From the NCBI RefSeq assembly GCF_011516635.5, contig NZ_CP096256.1, forward strand, positions 62,001 through 126,000: a stretch of 64,000 nt of DNA, read 5' to 3'. Origin of the DNA: Bradyrhizobium barranii subsp. apii. GTDB lineage: Bacteria > Pseudomonadota > Alphaproteobacteria > Rhizobiales > Xanthobacteraceae. Position 1 is the stretch's first letter. The number at the start of each line of letters is the position of its first letter. The notes under the pieces are model-generated. The model did no database searches. It saw only the letters and a program-made list of their open reading frames with translations, and was not told the DNA's origin. Shown piece by piece: positions 23,864 through 33,449 of this stretch. Both the position numbers and the translations under genes were made by a program.

Positions 23864-26203
23864 GTGGCACGCTACGATCATCTTGAGCTTGTCCGGCTGC
23901 CCGAACAGTTCGAGCGCCGCAAGCTCGGCGGCGGCGGGCCTCCGCCGGCACGCGATCGCGACCAGCACAGCACGAAACTGCGCGATGAACTTAATGCGGC
24001 GACGCAGGCGCAGAGAGGCCGGCGCAAGCCTGAATTCGTCGATCCCTCTCTGATCCTGCGCGTGCAAATGACGGGCGCCCTCCTTGAGGAGGACTGGGAG
24101 CGTTTGGGGCTTACGGTCTTGTCGAGCGATGCAGACCGCACGCTCGTGCTGTTCGCTTCGAACGAAGACATGCAGGACTTCCGCGCCCGCCTCGATGCCT
24201 ACCAGCGCGGCGCGCCGCCCGGCCAGAAGCATGCGCCGTACAACAATTTCGTGGCAGGAATCGAGAGCATTGGGTCAGTCGAACCCCGGGACCGGATTGG
24301 TTCGCGCTTTCAGGAGGAAGGGTTTGCGGACCTCAACGACTTTGTGCCCCAAACATCCTACCTGGTCGATATCGAGCTTTGGGACCTTGGCGAGCGCCGT
24401 CTGCGGGAACGCAAGATCGAGGAGGTCATCCGTTACGTCGAGGCCCGGGCCGGTGAGGTCTTGGATCGCTACATCGGTCCCTCGATCAGCATGTTTCGCG
24501 CGCGCCTGACGGGCGAACTCATTCGCACCCTACTTACAATCGAGGAGGTGGCGACGATCGATCTGCCACCTGCGCCGGATGTGACGACGGCGGAAGCGCT
24601 CGACCTGACGCTGGCCGATGCTCCCGCGCTGAACGCGCTTGCCGAGGACGCGCCGCTCATCGGCATCATCGACAGCGGCGTCAACGATCACCCGTTCTTG
24701 GCGGATATTGTCGCCGGCGCGATCGGCGTTCCCGCCGATCTCGGCACGGCGGACGTTTGGGGTCACGGCACCCGGGTCGCCGGCGTCGCCGCGTTTGGTG
24801 ACCTGCGCGCACAGCTTGCCGTCGGCGCATTGCAACGCGGCGCCCGTATCTGTGCGGCGAAGGTCGTGAACGACCGGGGTGACTTTGACGATCGCCGCCT
24901 CGTGCCCTCCCAGATGCGCGAGGCGATCACGACGCTGAACCTGCGCTTCGGCTGTCGGATCTTCGTCGTTGCCCTGGCCGACCGCCGACGCGTTTTCGAC
25001 GGCGGCAAGGTGGGGACGTGGGCGGCCACGCTCGATGAACTGGCGCGTGAGCTCGATGTCGTCATCATCGTCTCCTCCGGAAACCGCAGCCCGCGAGGCG
25101 GCAATCGCCTGGAACAGGCGGTGACCGAATATCCGCGCTATCTTCTGGAGGACGCCAATCGATTCTTCGAGCCCGCGGGCGCATTGAATGTGATCACCGT
25201 CGGCGCGCTCGCGCATGGCGAGGGCCTCGATCCGGATCGGGCCGAGGATGTGGGCGTGCGCCCGATCACGCTCCTGCACGAGCCGGCGCCGTTTTCCCGG
25301 ATCGGACCGGGGCCTGGCGGGGCCACGAAGCCTGACGTGGTCGAGATTGGCGGCACGCTGATCTTCGACCCCATCGTCGCGCGTCTGCGGGGCGGGGAGG
25401 ATCTCGGCAGCGCTGGCGTCCTGACGCTGTATCACAGCTATCTTGATCGCCTGTTCACGGCGGGTTCGGGCACATCCTATGCCGCCCCACGAGTTGCGTT
25501 CAGCGCCGCTCAGATCCTGACGCGCTTCCCGCATGCCTCAGCCAATCTGGTGCGCGCGCTCATCGTGGGTTCCGCGGAAATCCCGCAGCCAGCCCAGGAG
25601 CGGCTTCAGCTGCTTGGTGTGGACGCGACGCGCGCGATCTGCGGGCACGGCCTCGTCGATCTGGAACGCGCGGCCTTCTCCGACGACGCGCGCGTCACGC
25701 TCTACGCAGAAGACGAGCTCGCCCTCGACCATTTTGCCGTCTATCGCATTCCAATTCCCGAAGCGTTTCAAGCGGGAAATGGGGAACGCTGCATTCGCGT
25801 GACGCTGGCGTTTGATCCACCGGTGCGACACACGCGAACCGATTATGCAGGTGTCGGCATGAGCTTCCGGCTGATTCGGGGCTGCCAACCTGATCTGATC
25901 TTCGAGCACTACCGAAAGCGCGAGCAGGACGATGGTCCATTTCCGGAGCTCGCCGGGAGATACAATTGCAATCTCGTTCCCGGTCCCCAGGCGAGGGAGA
26001 AGGGGACCGTCCAATCCGCCACCGTCACGTTCAAACGTGGCATCGAGGACTATGGGGATAGCTACTATCTTGTCGTGCGCTGCGAAAGCGGCTGGGCCAC
26101 CCATGTCGATCGGCAGCAATTCGCCGTCGTCATCGAACTCTTGCAGAAGGCCGAAGTGCAGCTCTACGAAAGAGTGCGGCAGCGGCTGCGTCTTCAGGCG
26201 TGA
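23864..26203 (+). CDS. ietS: Subtilisin-like serine protease toxin IetS
   Basis: 779 residues from GTG 23864, seven bases after the ietA stop. The start VARYDHLELVRLPEQFERRK fits this family, and the longer frame from 23807 would overlap ietA by 50 bases. The S8 catalytic triad is present: Asp270 (IGIIDSGVN), His301 (VWGHGTRVAGVA) and Ser538 (GSGTSYAAPRVA). An N-terminal domain of about 250 residues and a C-terminal beta-rich domain of about 170 flank the protease. No signal peptide is seen, so it acts in the cytoplasm. Proteolysis of cell targets is presumably restrained by IetA. No lesion found. Confidence 0.87.
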   Translation: MARYDHLELVRLPEQFERRKLGGGGPPPARDRDQHSTKLRDELNAATQAQRGRRKPEFVDPSLILRVQMTGALLEEDWERLGLTVLSSDADRTLVLFASNEDMQDFRARLDAYQRGAPPGQKHAPYNNFVAGIESIGSVEPRDRIGSRFQEEGFADLNDFVPQTSYLVDIELWDLGERRLRERKIEEVIRYVEARAGEVLDRYIGPSISMFRARLTGELIRTLLTIEEVATIDLPPAPDVTTAEALDLTLADAPALNALAEDAPLIGIIDSGVNDHPFLADIVAGAIGVPADLGTADVWGHGTRVAGVAAFGDLRAQLAVGALQRGARICAAKVVNDRGDFDDRRLVPSQMREAITTLNLRFGCRIFVVALADRRRVFDGGKVGTWAATLDELARELDVVIIVSSGNRSPRGGNRLEQAVTEYPRYLLEDANRFFEPAGALNVITVGALAHGEGLDPDRAEDVGVRPITLLHEPAPFSRIGPGPGGATKPDVVEIGGTLIFDPIVARLRGGEDLGSAGVLTLYHSYLDRLFTAGSGTSYAAPRVAFSAAQILTRFPHASANLVRALIVGSAEIPQPAQERLQLLGVDATRAICGHGLVDLERAAFSDDARVTLYAEDELALDHFAVYRIPIPEAFQAGNGERCIRVTLAFDPPVRHTRTDYAGVGMSFRLIRGCQPDLIFEHYRKREQDDGPFPELAGRYNCNLVPGPQAREKGTVQSATVTFKRGIEDYGDSYYLVVRCESGWATHVDRQQFAVVIELLQKAEVQLYERVRQRLRLQA

Positions 26204-26469
26204 CGCACCGGCGGAATGCTTAAACAATTCGGTGTGGAATTCAAGGATAGCGAGACGCCACGAGGGGCCGAGCGAGCGACGCGCAATCCTCGAACGCGTG
26301 ATCGCCGCAAGCCTGCCGCAGGAAACGGCGAGACAAGAGCATGCCGACACGATGCACCGGCATTAGCCGCTGCCAACGTGAAACGTCAAACTCAGACTTG
26401 ATCCCCTTGATTGAGGCCGCGGCCTTGCTGACTTCGCGTTGCTCGAGCAGGTGGCAGGCCCAGACGCGA
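26204..26469. other. Interval between ietS and the DUF2285 gene
   Basis: A minus-strand open stretch (about 26470-26230) reads WACHLLEQREVSKAAASIKG and SEFDVSRWQRL, but has no usable start codon. It could be a remnant or non-coding. No assignment is made. Confidence 0.3.
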
Positions 26470-26748
26470 TCAATGCGGCGCCCCGCCGCGAAGCAAATGC
26501 CGATAGCCGTACTCAGTCATCCAGCGAGCGCGAGCTAGGTGTGTCTGCCAGGCGCGCCGAGCACGCTCAGGCTCTTGGGCCGGATTAAGGTGCAGCACGA
26601 TCCGCGCAACCTCTTTCCAATCGGCGCCGTCGGCTTCGGCATGGAGCAGGCGCAGGTAGGTGACCAGGTGCTCTTCGTCATAGCCGGTCAGAACGGAGGC
26701 GGTCGGTGCTTCGTCGGCGACATCCTGGTCAAGCAGGGGCTTCTGCAT
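26470..26748 (-). CDS. DUF2285-family protein
   Basis: 92 residues from internal ATG 26748 (MQKPLLDQDVADEAPTASVL). The signature is TYLRLLHAEADGADWKEVAR, then VLHLNPAQEPERARRAWQTH and LARARWMTEYGYRHLLRGG, the DUF2285 core common in Rhizobiales. There it often sits beside plasmid/ICE genes and is thought to be a small DNA-binding helical domain. Here it stands alone, convergent with ietS. The function is unknown. Confidence 0.75.
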   Translation of the reverse strand: MQKPLLDQDVADEAPTASVLTGYDEEHLVTYLRLLHAEADGADWKEVARIVLHLNPAQEPERARRAWQTHLARARWMTEYGYRHLLRGGAPH

Positions 26749-26896
26749 GGGCGACTTTCGCGCGCGAGATTCTGGCGACCGAGCGTAGGCTAGATGCTGC
26801 ACCGGCGAATAGATCCCAAATGCGCACCACGCGGTGCATCACCGGCATCCTAGGGCGCCCTGGCTGCTGCTGTGTCTCGATAGCGTCGGTGGCGCC

Positions 26897-26923
26897 TTGA
26901 CATACAATGCAAATGCATTACAT
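26897..26923 (+). promoter_or_regulatory. Candidate prlF-yhaV promoter/operator
   Basis: TTGACA at 26897-26902 and a -10-like TTACAT at 26918-26923, with the palindrome AATGCAAATGCATT between them. This is a plausible autorepressed toxin-antitoxin promoter. Spacing is short (15), so confidence is moderate. Confidence 0.45.
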
Positions 26924-26952
26924 CGAAGAGTGTGCAACCCCCGGAGCCGGCC

Positions 26953-27288
26953 ATGGCGAAAACGGCTGAAATTCTCGAAATTCCCGCCACCATCACTGAG
27001 CGTGGCCAGACGACCGTGCCCGCGGCAATCCGGAAAATGCTCGCGCTCGGCAAGCGCGATCAGGTGGTGTTTCGCGGGCTTGCGGATGGCACCGTCGTGA
27101 TCGCGAAGAAGGTGGCCCAGGTCGAGGATGGCGATCCCGTGATCGGCAAGTTTCTCTCATTTCTCGCGCGCGACATGGCGAATGAACCGTCGCGGATTCG
27201 GCCGGTGCCGCGCTCACTCGTGTCCCGCGGCAAGGACCTGGTCAAGGGCGTTAAGGTCGATCTCGACGCGCCGCTTGCGGACGACTAG
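26953..27288 (+). CDS. prlF: PrlF-type (SohA) antitoxin, AbrB/MazE fold
   Basis: 111 residues from ATG 26953. Residues 1-50 form a swapped-hairpin AbrB-type DNA-binding domain (ITERGQTTVPAAIRKMLALG, then DQVVFRGLADGTVVI). The C-terminal half (FLSFLARDMANEPSRIRPVP) is typical of PrlF antitoxins that bind the YhaV RNase. It lies two bases before yhaV, in one transcript. Expected roles: neutralise YhaV and repress the operon. Confidence 0.87.
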   Translation: MAKTAEILEIPATITERGQTTVPAAIRKMLALGKRDQVVFRGLADGTVVIAKKVAQVEDGDPVIGKFLSFLARDMANEPSRIRPVPRSLVSRGKDLVKGVKVDLDAPLADD

Positions 27289-27290
27289 GC

Positions 27291-27794
27291 GTGAGCCACA
27301 AGACGCTCGAAATCAACGGCTGGACGATCTACGCGCACCCGTTGTTTCTCGACCAGCTTGAGGCGATGGTCGGCGCCGTCGAAAAAGCGCGGAAGAAAGA
27401 CCCGCAAGGATACAAGAAGAAGCGCGCTACAAAACTACTCGCAGCCGTTCTCAAGGTCGCGTTCGAAGACATTCCGAACGACCCGACGCGCGACGCCTAC
27501 CGCCAGGGCGGCACGCTCGGCGACGCGTACAAGCATTGGTTCCGGGCAAAATTCCTACAGCAGTTCCGGCTGTTCTTTCGCTACCAGCAGTCCGCGGACG
27601 CGAAGGTGATAGTGTTGGCCTGGGTCAATGACGACACGACGTTGCGCGCTTATGAGAGCGCCGACGACGCCTACGCGGCGTTTCGCAGGATGCTCAATCG
27701 CGGCAATCCGCCCGACAGCTGGCCGGACCTGCTCGCGGCGGCGAGCGCAGATTCGGCGAAGCAACGGCTGGCTCGCGCCGCTCCCAAGACATAG
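27291..27794 (+). CDS. yhaV: YhaV-type RelE-superfamily toxin
   Basis: 167 residues starting at GTG 27291, directly after the prlF stop. Family landmarks are INGWTIYAHPLFLDQLEAMV, NDPTRDAYRQGGTLGDAYKH WFRAKF, QQFRLFFRYQQSADAKVIVL AWVNDDTTLRAYESADDAY and the proline-rich end. YhaV is a ribosome-associated or free mRNA endonuclease of the RelE superfamily. With prlF it forms another complete toxin-antitoxin pair in this island. Confidence 0.88.
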   Translation: MSHKTLEINGWTIYAHPLFLDQLEAMVGAVEKARKKDPQGYKKKRATKLLAAVLKVAFEDIPNDPTRDAYRQGGTLGDAYKHWFRAKFLQQFRLFFRYQQSADAKVIVLAWVNDDTTLRAYESADDAYAAFRRMLNRGNPPDSWPDLLAAASADSAKQRLARAAPKT

Positions 27795-27963
27795 CTCTCG
27801 CTCGGCCAGCAACCGAGCGTTCGCTGGGGTTTGGGCGGCTCGGCGGATGGTCGCGGAGCAACTCGCCACCCCGACGCGACGCAGGATCTCGTCGCGGAGC
27901 TAGGCCTCGCAGGGCTAATCGGGCTCCTGGTGCGGGATCGATAAAGCTCACTCTCCTCGCTTA

Positions 27964-28899
27964 GTGTCTGTTCCAAAACATGTTGAGTCGAATGAATCGG
28001 TTGTGATTCAAGGTGAGCGGCCTGATTCGATGGGGACGCGCCGCCAATGTGGACTACCGAGAACCGTGCACGCTACGACCGCAGCCGCCTGCGCTATCCG
28101 AGCGACTTGACCGACGAGGAGTGGGCGCTGATCGCGCCTCGCATCCCGCCGGCCAAGCGCGGCGGCAACAAGCGTACGGTGGACCTGCGCGAGATTGCCA
28201 ACGGGCTGATGTACATCCTGAGCACAGGTTGCCAGTGGCGCGCGATCCCCAAGGACCTGCCGCCGCGCTCGACGCTGTATGGCTACTTCGATCTGTGGAG
28301 CTGGAACGGCACGCTCGATAAAATTCATCACGCCCTCTATGTCGAATGTCGCGAAAGGGCCGAGCGCGAGGCTTCTCCCACCGCCGCCATCATCGATAGC
28401 CAGAGCGTGAAAAGCGCTGAAAAAGGGGGCCTCATGATCTCCATGGCTACGACGCGGGCAAGAAGATCAAGGGCAAGAAGCGGCACATTCTCGTCGACAC
28501 GCAAGGCCTCTTGATGCACGCCATCGTGCATGCGGCGGACATCCAGGATCGCGACGGCGGCGTGCTCCTGATGGCAACGTTGTTCGGCCTCTATCCCTTT
28601 CTTCTGAAGCTCTACGCCGACGGCGGATATCAAGGGCCACATTTCCAGAAGGGGCTGCGTAGCGCTCTGAAGCGCGTGAACCTCGAAATCGTCAAACGCT
28701 CCGATCAGGCTCACCGTTTCGTCGTCTTGCCCAAACGCTGGATCGTCGAGCGTACCTTTGCCTGGCTCGGGCGATGCCGAAGACTGTCCAAAGATTGGGA
28801 ATGCTTCAATCACAGGGCGCTCGCCTTTCTCAAGCTGGCCTCCATCCGACTCATGCTGCGAAAGCTATGCAATCCAAGGTAATCTTTCCGGACAGACTC
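27964..28899 (+). mobile_element. IS5-family (IS427 group) element, copy 1
   Basis: 936 bp between GTGTCTGTTCC and GGACAGACTC ends, flanked by duplicated TTA (27961-27963; 28900-28902). Another 936-bp copy with its own TAA duplication lies at 50240-51175. I see one base difference near the right end (CAAGGTAATC here, CAAGATAATC there). Confidence 0.9.
28047..28882 (+). CDS. IS5/IS427 transposase with probable -1 frameshift (copy 1)
   Basis: Encoded in two overlapping frames. The first, 28047-28514, carries TDEEWALIAPRIPP and the first catalytic Asp in AAIIDSQSVKSAEKGG. The second supplies HGYDAGKKIKGKKRHILVDT, the second Asp in YADGGYQGPHF and the Glu in WIVERTFAWLGRCRRLSKDW. The frames join at AAAAAGGGGG (28420-28429), where a -1 slip gives a full 278-residue DDE transposase. 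This organisation is known in the IS427 group, and the identical arrangement in both copies argues for programmed frameshifting rather than decay. Confidence 0.85.
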
Positions 28900-28988
28900 T
28901 TAGATTAATGTTCGTTATCGTAGTCCAACTACGACTTTGGCCTCGAGTTTCAAACTGGTCGGTTCATACCCTCGTAACAATAAGCTAA

Positions 28989-30620
28989 CCCGCCCTATTC
29001 GTGAGAGCGCGGTATTTTGGTCCGACTGGTGCATCCGCACACCTCCGCTGACGAGGCGCACAGGATTGCCTTCGGCTTTTCACCGCCTGACGACCGGTAC
29101 TTTGCAACGCGCTTGAGGGATGGGTTGGGTGAACGCGGGCGGACGCCCCACCGGTCAAGGACCGAGCGGCAGCAGCGCGCCGGGCAAGCTGCGGATCAGG
29201 TCGGCTTCGGGACATGCCGCGGCGAACGCAAGGCGAATGCGGCTCTTGGTCTCGACAACCCGGGCGGCGATTTTCAAGAGCCGAAGACGCAGCGTCGCGA
29301 ACTCGGCAGTGGCCAATTCCCGGACTTTGGGAATGGCGTCGCGCACGGTCAGCATCAGCCAATAAGCGGCGGTATGGAGAACGAGGCGGACTTGATTGGC
29401 GAGCGCCGAACGGCAACTGGTGCGATCGGAGGCGAGCTGCGTCTTATGCAGCTTGATCAGATTCTCGGCTTGGCCGCGCGCGCAATACAGGCTGTCGTAG
29501 ATCCACTCGGCCGAGCCGACATCGAGGCTGGTGACGACGAAGCGGATGTCGAGGCCGAGCATCGTCGCCTCAATACGGGCGACGGTGCGTCGTTCGCGAT
29601 CCCAGGACTTTGCCTTGTGGCGCGTCTCGGTATAGCCGCGCAGAACCGGCAGGTTCTCGATGGCGCGTCGCGTGCGGATGTCGTCGGCGACCGCGTCGAC
29701 TTTTCTGGCGAGCGGCTTGGTGCCGGACAGACCGAAGATGTAGTCGATGCCGTTGGTCTCGCACCACGCCATTGCCTCCGGCCGGGCATAGTGCCCGTCG
29801 CCACGGAACGTAATTCGCGTGTTGTGCCACCGCGTCCGGATATGCCGTACCAGGCGGCGCAGATGGGCACGCACCTCGACGCCGCCCGGCGTCTTGCCGG
29901 GCCGCAGCACGACCGCCACGGGCCGGCTCTTCTCCGTGTCGTAGACGTGGATCGGCAGGAAGCAGCGTTCGTCATAATGAGCGTTGAACAGCGAGAGCTG
30001 CTGATGGCCGTGGACGACATCGCAGGTATCATCGATGTCGAGCGTGACGGATGCCGGCTCGCGCGGGTAGCTATCCATCCATGCGTCGACCAAAGTGTAG
30101 GTCAGTCGGATCACGTCGCGCAGGCGCGGAGCATTCTCCAGACGCGACAGCGTCGGTTGGGAACACAGATCGCGACCCGTGTCCGGCAGCCGTCCGCAGG
30201 CCAGCTTGAATGCCGGATCGGACCGCAGATGATCGAGGTCGTCGGCGTCCTCGTAGCCGCAGCAGATCGCGAACATGCGCGCGCGGAACATATCGACAAG
30301 GCTGTGCACGACCCGCGTCGGATCGCGCCGATCCGGGAACACCCGGGCCAAATTGTCGGCCAAGCCGAGACGCCGCTCGGCCATCGCCAGAAGCATCACG
30401 CCCCCGTTCGAGGTCAGCCGACCGCCATCGAAGGCAGCTGTGACTTTCTTGGCGTGAACGGCTGGAAACGAGAAGGGCAGAATCGTATCATCGGTCATGG
30501 CGGGCCTGGTGTTCGCGGCTGAAGGTGATGGGGTTGGCTTTGCAACCGAATCCTACGCCGCATCAGCGCTTTACACCACGCTCGCCAGCCTCTCAGGCGC
30601 CCTCTGACGAATAAGACGGG
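28989..30620 (-). mobile_element. IS1380-family element, copy 1
   Basis: 1632 bp with ends CCCGCCCTATTCGTGAGAG and CTGACGAATAAGACGGG, flanked by the 4-base duplication CTAA (28985-28988; 30621-30624). A same-length copy is at 48515-50146 with duplication TTAG. Confidence 0.92.
29155..30498 (-). CDS. IS1380-family transposase, copy 1
   Basis: 447-residue DDE transposase. The N-terminus (KKVTAAFDGGRLTSNGGVML) and the catalytic blocks TLDIDDTCDVVHGHQQL, ITFRGDGHYARPEAM and YCARGQAENLIKLHKTQL are IS1380 signatures. It is intact and full length. It differs from copy 2 at about eleven residues that I can see (for instance ADNLARVF here, ANNLARVF there), so these copies separated earlier than the IS5 or IS256 pairs. 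Confidence 0.92.
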   Translation of the reverse strand: MTDDTILPFSFPAVHAKKVTAAFDGGRLTSNGGVMLLAMAERRLGLADNLARVFPDRRDPTRVVHSLVDMFRARMFAICCGYEDADDLDHLRSDPAFKLACGRLPDTGRDLCSQPTLSRLENAPRLRDVIRLTYTLVDAWMDSYPREPASVTLDIDDTCDVVHGHQQLSLFNAHYDERCFLPIHVYDTEKSRPVAVVLRPGKTPGGVEVRAHLRRLVRHIRTRWHNTRITFRGDGHYARPEAMAWCETNGIDYIFGLSGTKPLARKVDAVADDIRTRRAIENLPVLRGYTETRHKAKSWDRERRTVARIEATMLGLDIRFVVTSLDVGSAEWIYDSLYCARGQAENLIKLHKTQLASDRTSCRSALANQVRLVLHTAAYWLMLTVRDAIPKVRELATAEFATLRLRLLKIAARVVETKSRIRLAFAAACPEADLIRSLPGALLPLGP

Positions 30621-30724
30621 CTAAACGGCTCCATACCCGCGCCTGAGGCCCTGAGCGTGCGCACATCTGCTGGTGTCAATGCAGACGCGGCCCCGCCTTT
30701 CGGCGAGGCCGCTCTCGCGGGCCC

Positions 30725-30897
30725 TCAGTCCCGGCTGGGGCGGGACCAGATGAGCTGAAGACCTTCCTGGCCTTCCACCTCAATCAGGGTGGCATAGATT
30801 GGAGCCGGGAAGCTCGGGTCGTCCAGCTTGACCGAGAGGTAATCGCGCTCGGTGTCCCTGGCGGTCTTCTGCCAAGCCGCTCCTAGCTCGACATTGG
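30725..30897 (-). pseudogene. DUF736 C-terminal fragment
   Basis: The minus-strand frame ends NVELGAAWQKTARDTERDYL, SVKLDDPSFPAPIYATLIEV and QLIWSRPSRD, the C-terminal half of DUF736. The N-terminal half (MAQIGTFTR...) is missing: just upstream the sequence changes to unrelated DNA leading into the IS91-type pair, so an IS91-type insertion or one-ended event truncated the gene. The longer open frame to 31003 is chimeric. Confidence 0.75.
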
Positions 30898-31081
30898 ACG
30901 AACCCGCTCCGCGGGAGGGTATCCGCGTTGAGCGTGGGGTATCCCCCTTGAAGCCAGCCCGTGTCTCTGACCCCGACACCACCCGTACAGCGACGTAATC
31001 CATTCCATTTCAGACGCGCTTGCCCTTGGCAAGATGGTGTTGCTGCCCGCGCGCAGCGTCCCCCTTGCCAAGGAGTTCGCT

Positions 31082-31966
31082 ATGACCTCGCTTCGGTTAC
31101 GCATGATGGAAGACATGCAGGTACGCAACCTGTCGCGACACACACAGGATTCGTATTTGCTGCAGGTTTCGCAGTTCGCCCGGCATTTCGCTAAATCGCC
31201 GGCTTTGCTAGGCCCGGAGGATATCCGAGCCTACCAGGTCTATCTGACGAACGAGAAAAAGCTGGCGCCACGTTCGGTGCACGTGACCGTCGCAGCGCTT
31301 CGATTCCTCTACCGCGTCACGCTCGGCCTCGATTGGGATTTCGACCAGGTCATTCCGTGCCCAAAGGCGCCAAAGACACTGGCCGTCATTCTCAGCCCCG
31401 AGGAGGTGCTGCACTTCCTTGGCTGCATCGAGAGCTTCAAGCACCAGGCGATCCTGACGACATGCTATGCCGCCGGCCTGCGTATTTCCGAGGCGACCCG
31501 CCTGAAGCCTGAGGCCATCGATCGCCAGCGCATGGTGCTGCGCGTCGAACAAGGCAAGGGACAGAAGGACCGCTACGTCATGCTATCGGCCAGGTTGCTG
31601 GAGGTGCTGACGGACTATTGGCGCGCCGTGCGACCCACCGGGGGTTGGATGTTTCCCGGCGCCGTTACTGGAGAACCGATATCGACAAGCGCCGTGGATG
31701 CCACCTGCCGCAAGGCACATCGGGTGTCGAAACTCTCCAAGCCGGTGACGCCGCATTCGCTGCGGCACGCATTTGCGGTGCACCTGCTCGAAGCCGGAAC
31801 CGATCTCCGCACCATCCAGCTCCTGCTCGGCCATCGCAGCCTGTCGACGACCGCCCAATATTTGCGGATCGCTACCAACAAGGTCTGCGCGGCGACGAGC
31901 CCGCTTGAACTGCTGCCGCGCCCAATCCCCAAGGCTTCCTCGCCGCCAACGCCCGAACATTTCTGA
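31082..31966 (+). CDS. IS91-associated tyrosine recombinase (copy 2)
   Basis: 294 residues from ATG 31082 with AAGGAG upstream. Catalytic residues are Arg134 (GLRISEA), Lys159 (QGKGQKDR), His225-x-x-Arg228 (HSLRH), His251 (LGHRS) and Tyr260 (TAQYLR). It is homologous to the recombinase at 2150-3010 but clearly diverged, so this is a separate IS91-type element and not a recent copy. It is followed after 11 bases by its transposase. Confidence 0.85.
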   Translation: MTSLRLRMMEDMQVRNLSRHTQDSYLLQVSQFARHFAKSPALLGPEDIRAYQVYLTNEKKLAPRSVHVTVAALRFLYRVTLGLDWDFDQVIPCPKAPKTLAVILSPEEVLHFLGCIESFKHQAILTTCYAAGLRISEATRLKPEAIDRQRMVLRVEQGKGQKDRYVMLSARLLEVLTDYWRAVRPTGGWMFPGAVTGEPISTSAVDATCRKAHRVSKLSKPVTPHSLRHAFAVHLLEAGTDLRTIQLLLGHRSLSTTAQYLRIATNKVCAATSPLELLPRPIPKASSPPTPEHF

Positions 31967-31977
31967 CGGCCAACCTC

Positions 31978-33183
31978 ATGGGCCGCTCAAGTCCGGAGGT
32001 CGCGGATATATTCCGTCGCTACGGTGCTGCCTGGCGAGAGCAGCACCGGGCCTCGCTATCGACCGAACGACGCGCAGCGATGACTGCCATCGAGCGCTGC
32101 CGAACGTCGGCGCTCGGAGGGCATGTCGAACAGTGTGACCGCTGTAGTGAACGACGGATCGCGTACAACAGCTGCCGTTCCCGCAGTTGCCCCAAGTGCC
32201 AGTGGCTCGCCCGAGCGGAATGGATCGAGGCTCGGCGGGAAGAGCTTCTCGATACGCAGTACTTCCATGTCGTCTTCACCGTTCCCGACGAGATCGCCGC
32301 GATTGCCTTCCAGAATGCCAGCACGGTCTACAAGATCCTGTTCCACGCAGCCGCCGAGACTTTGCGCACCATTGCTGCCGATCGGCGACATCTCGGCGCG
32401 GAGATCGGGTTTTTCGCGGTGCTTCACACCTGGGGTCAGAATCTCAGCCATCATCCCCATCTCCACTGCGTCGTGCCCGGCGGCGGGCTGTCGCCTGACG
32501 GGAGCCGCTGGATCGCGTGTCGTCCCGGCTTCTTCCTACCAGTCGCCGTGCTCTCCCGACTCTTCCGGCGATTGTTTCTCGAAGGCCTGCAAAGAGCATT
32601 CGATGCCGGTGAGTTGCGATTCTTTTCGTCATTGGAACGGCTGCACGATCCCGTCGCATTCCGGCGCTATCTGGATCCCGCCCGCCAGGTCAACTGGGTG
32701 GTCTATGCCAAGCCACCCTTCGCGGGCGCTGAGCAGGTTCTGGAATATGTCGGACGCTATACACACCGGGTGGCAATCGCCAACAACCGGATCGTCGATA
32801 TCGAGGATGGCAAGGTACGCTTCCGGTGGAAGGACTATCGCAACGAGAACCGGCAAAAGGTGATGACGCTCGACGCCGGGGAGTTCATCCGGCGTTTCCT
32901 CGTCCATGTCTTGCCCGAGGGATTTCAGCGCATCCGTTATTACGGTTTCATGGGCAACCGCTACCGCAAGCAAAAGCTCGCCCGCTGCCGCGAACTGCTC
33001 GGAATGCAGCAGTCCGATACGCCGGTAAAACCGAAGGAAGGGCGCGATTATCGCGACAAGGTCGAGGAGCTGACCGGAGTTTCCCTGCGAGAATGTCCCT
33101 TTTGCCGTCAAGGGCAGATGGTGTGCATCGAGGTGCTCGCGCCCGTTGCGTCACACGACCCACCTCTTATGGACACTTCATGA
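31978..33183 (+). CDS. IS91-family transposase (copy 2)
   Basis: 401 residues. N-terminal zinc cluster CDRCSERRIAYNSCRSRSCP KCQ, HUH-like HHPHLHCVVPGG, and the tyrosine-block region VLEYVGRYTHRVAIANNRIV are all present, as is the C-terminal CPFCRQGQMVC. It is intact and should be capable of rolling-circle mobilisation. Its insertion probably truncated the DUF736 gene on its left, and its right terminus is somewhere in 33190-33440, next to the TOTE-type gene. Confidence 0.88.
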   Translation: MGRSSPEVADIFRRYGAAWREQHRASLSTERRAAMTAIERCRTSALGGHVEQCDRCSERRIAYNSCRSRSCPKCQWLARAEWIEARREELLDTQYFHVVFTVPDEIAAIAFQNASTVYKILFHAAAETLRTIAADRRHLGAEIGFFAVLHTWGQNLSHHPHLHCVVPGGGLSPDGSRWIACRPGFFLPVAVLSRLFRRLFLEGLQRAFDAGELRFFSSLERLHDPVAFRRYLDPARQVNWVVYAKPPFAGAEQVLEYVGRYTHRVAIANNRIVDIEDGKVRFRWKDYRNENRQKVMTLDAGEFIRRFLVHVLPEGFQRIRYYGFMGNRYRKQKLARCRELLGMQQSDTPVKPKEGRDYRDKVEELTGVSLRECPFCRQGQMVCIEVLAPVASHDPPLMDTS

Positions 33184-33449
33184 CGGTCGGGCTTTTCAAC
33201 TCATTGATCATCGTGCTTTCCGTCTGCCAAGGCAGACAGCAGGCGTCCTATTGTCACGCCTCCGACATCGAGCCCTCCAGGCGCTGGCGTCGCCGGTCCT
33301 TTCGTCCGGGAGACCATATCTCGATTAGAATGTTTCGCATCAAGACCGCATCCAGCATGTCCCCGAAGCCCCGGCGACGGCGCTGTCCATCGGGAAGCAG
33401 CATCCAATTTCCATAGCGGCAGCTGCGCGCTAGGCGGCTTCGTCCAACA

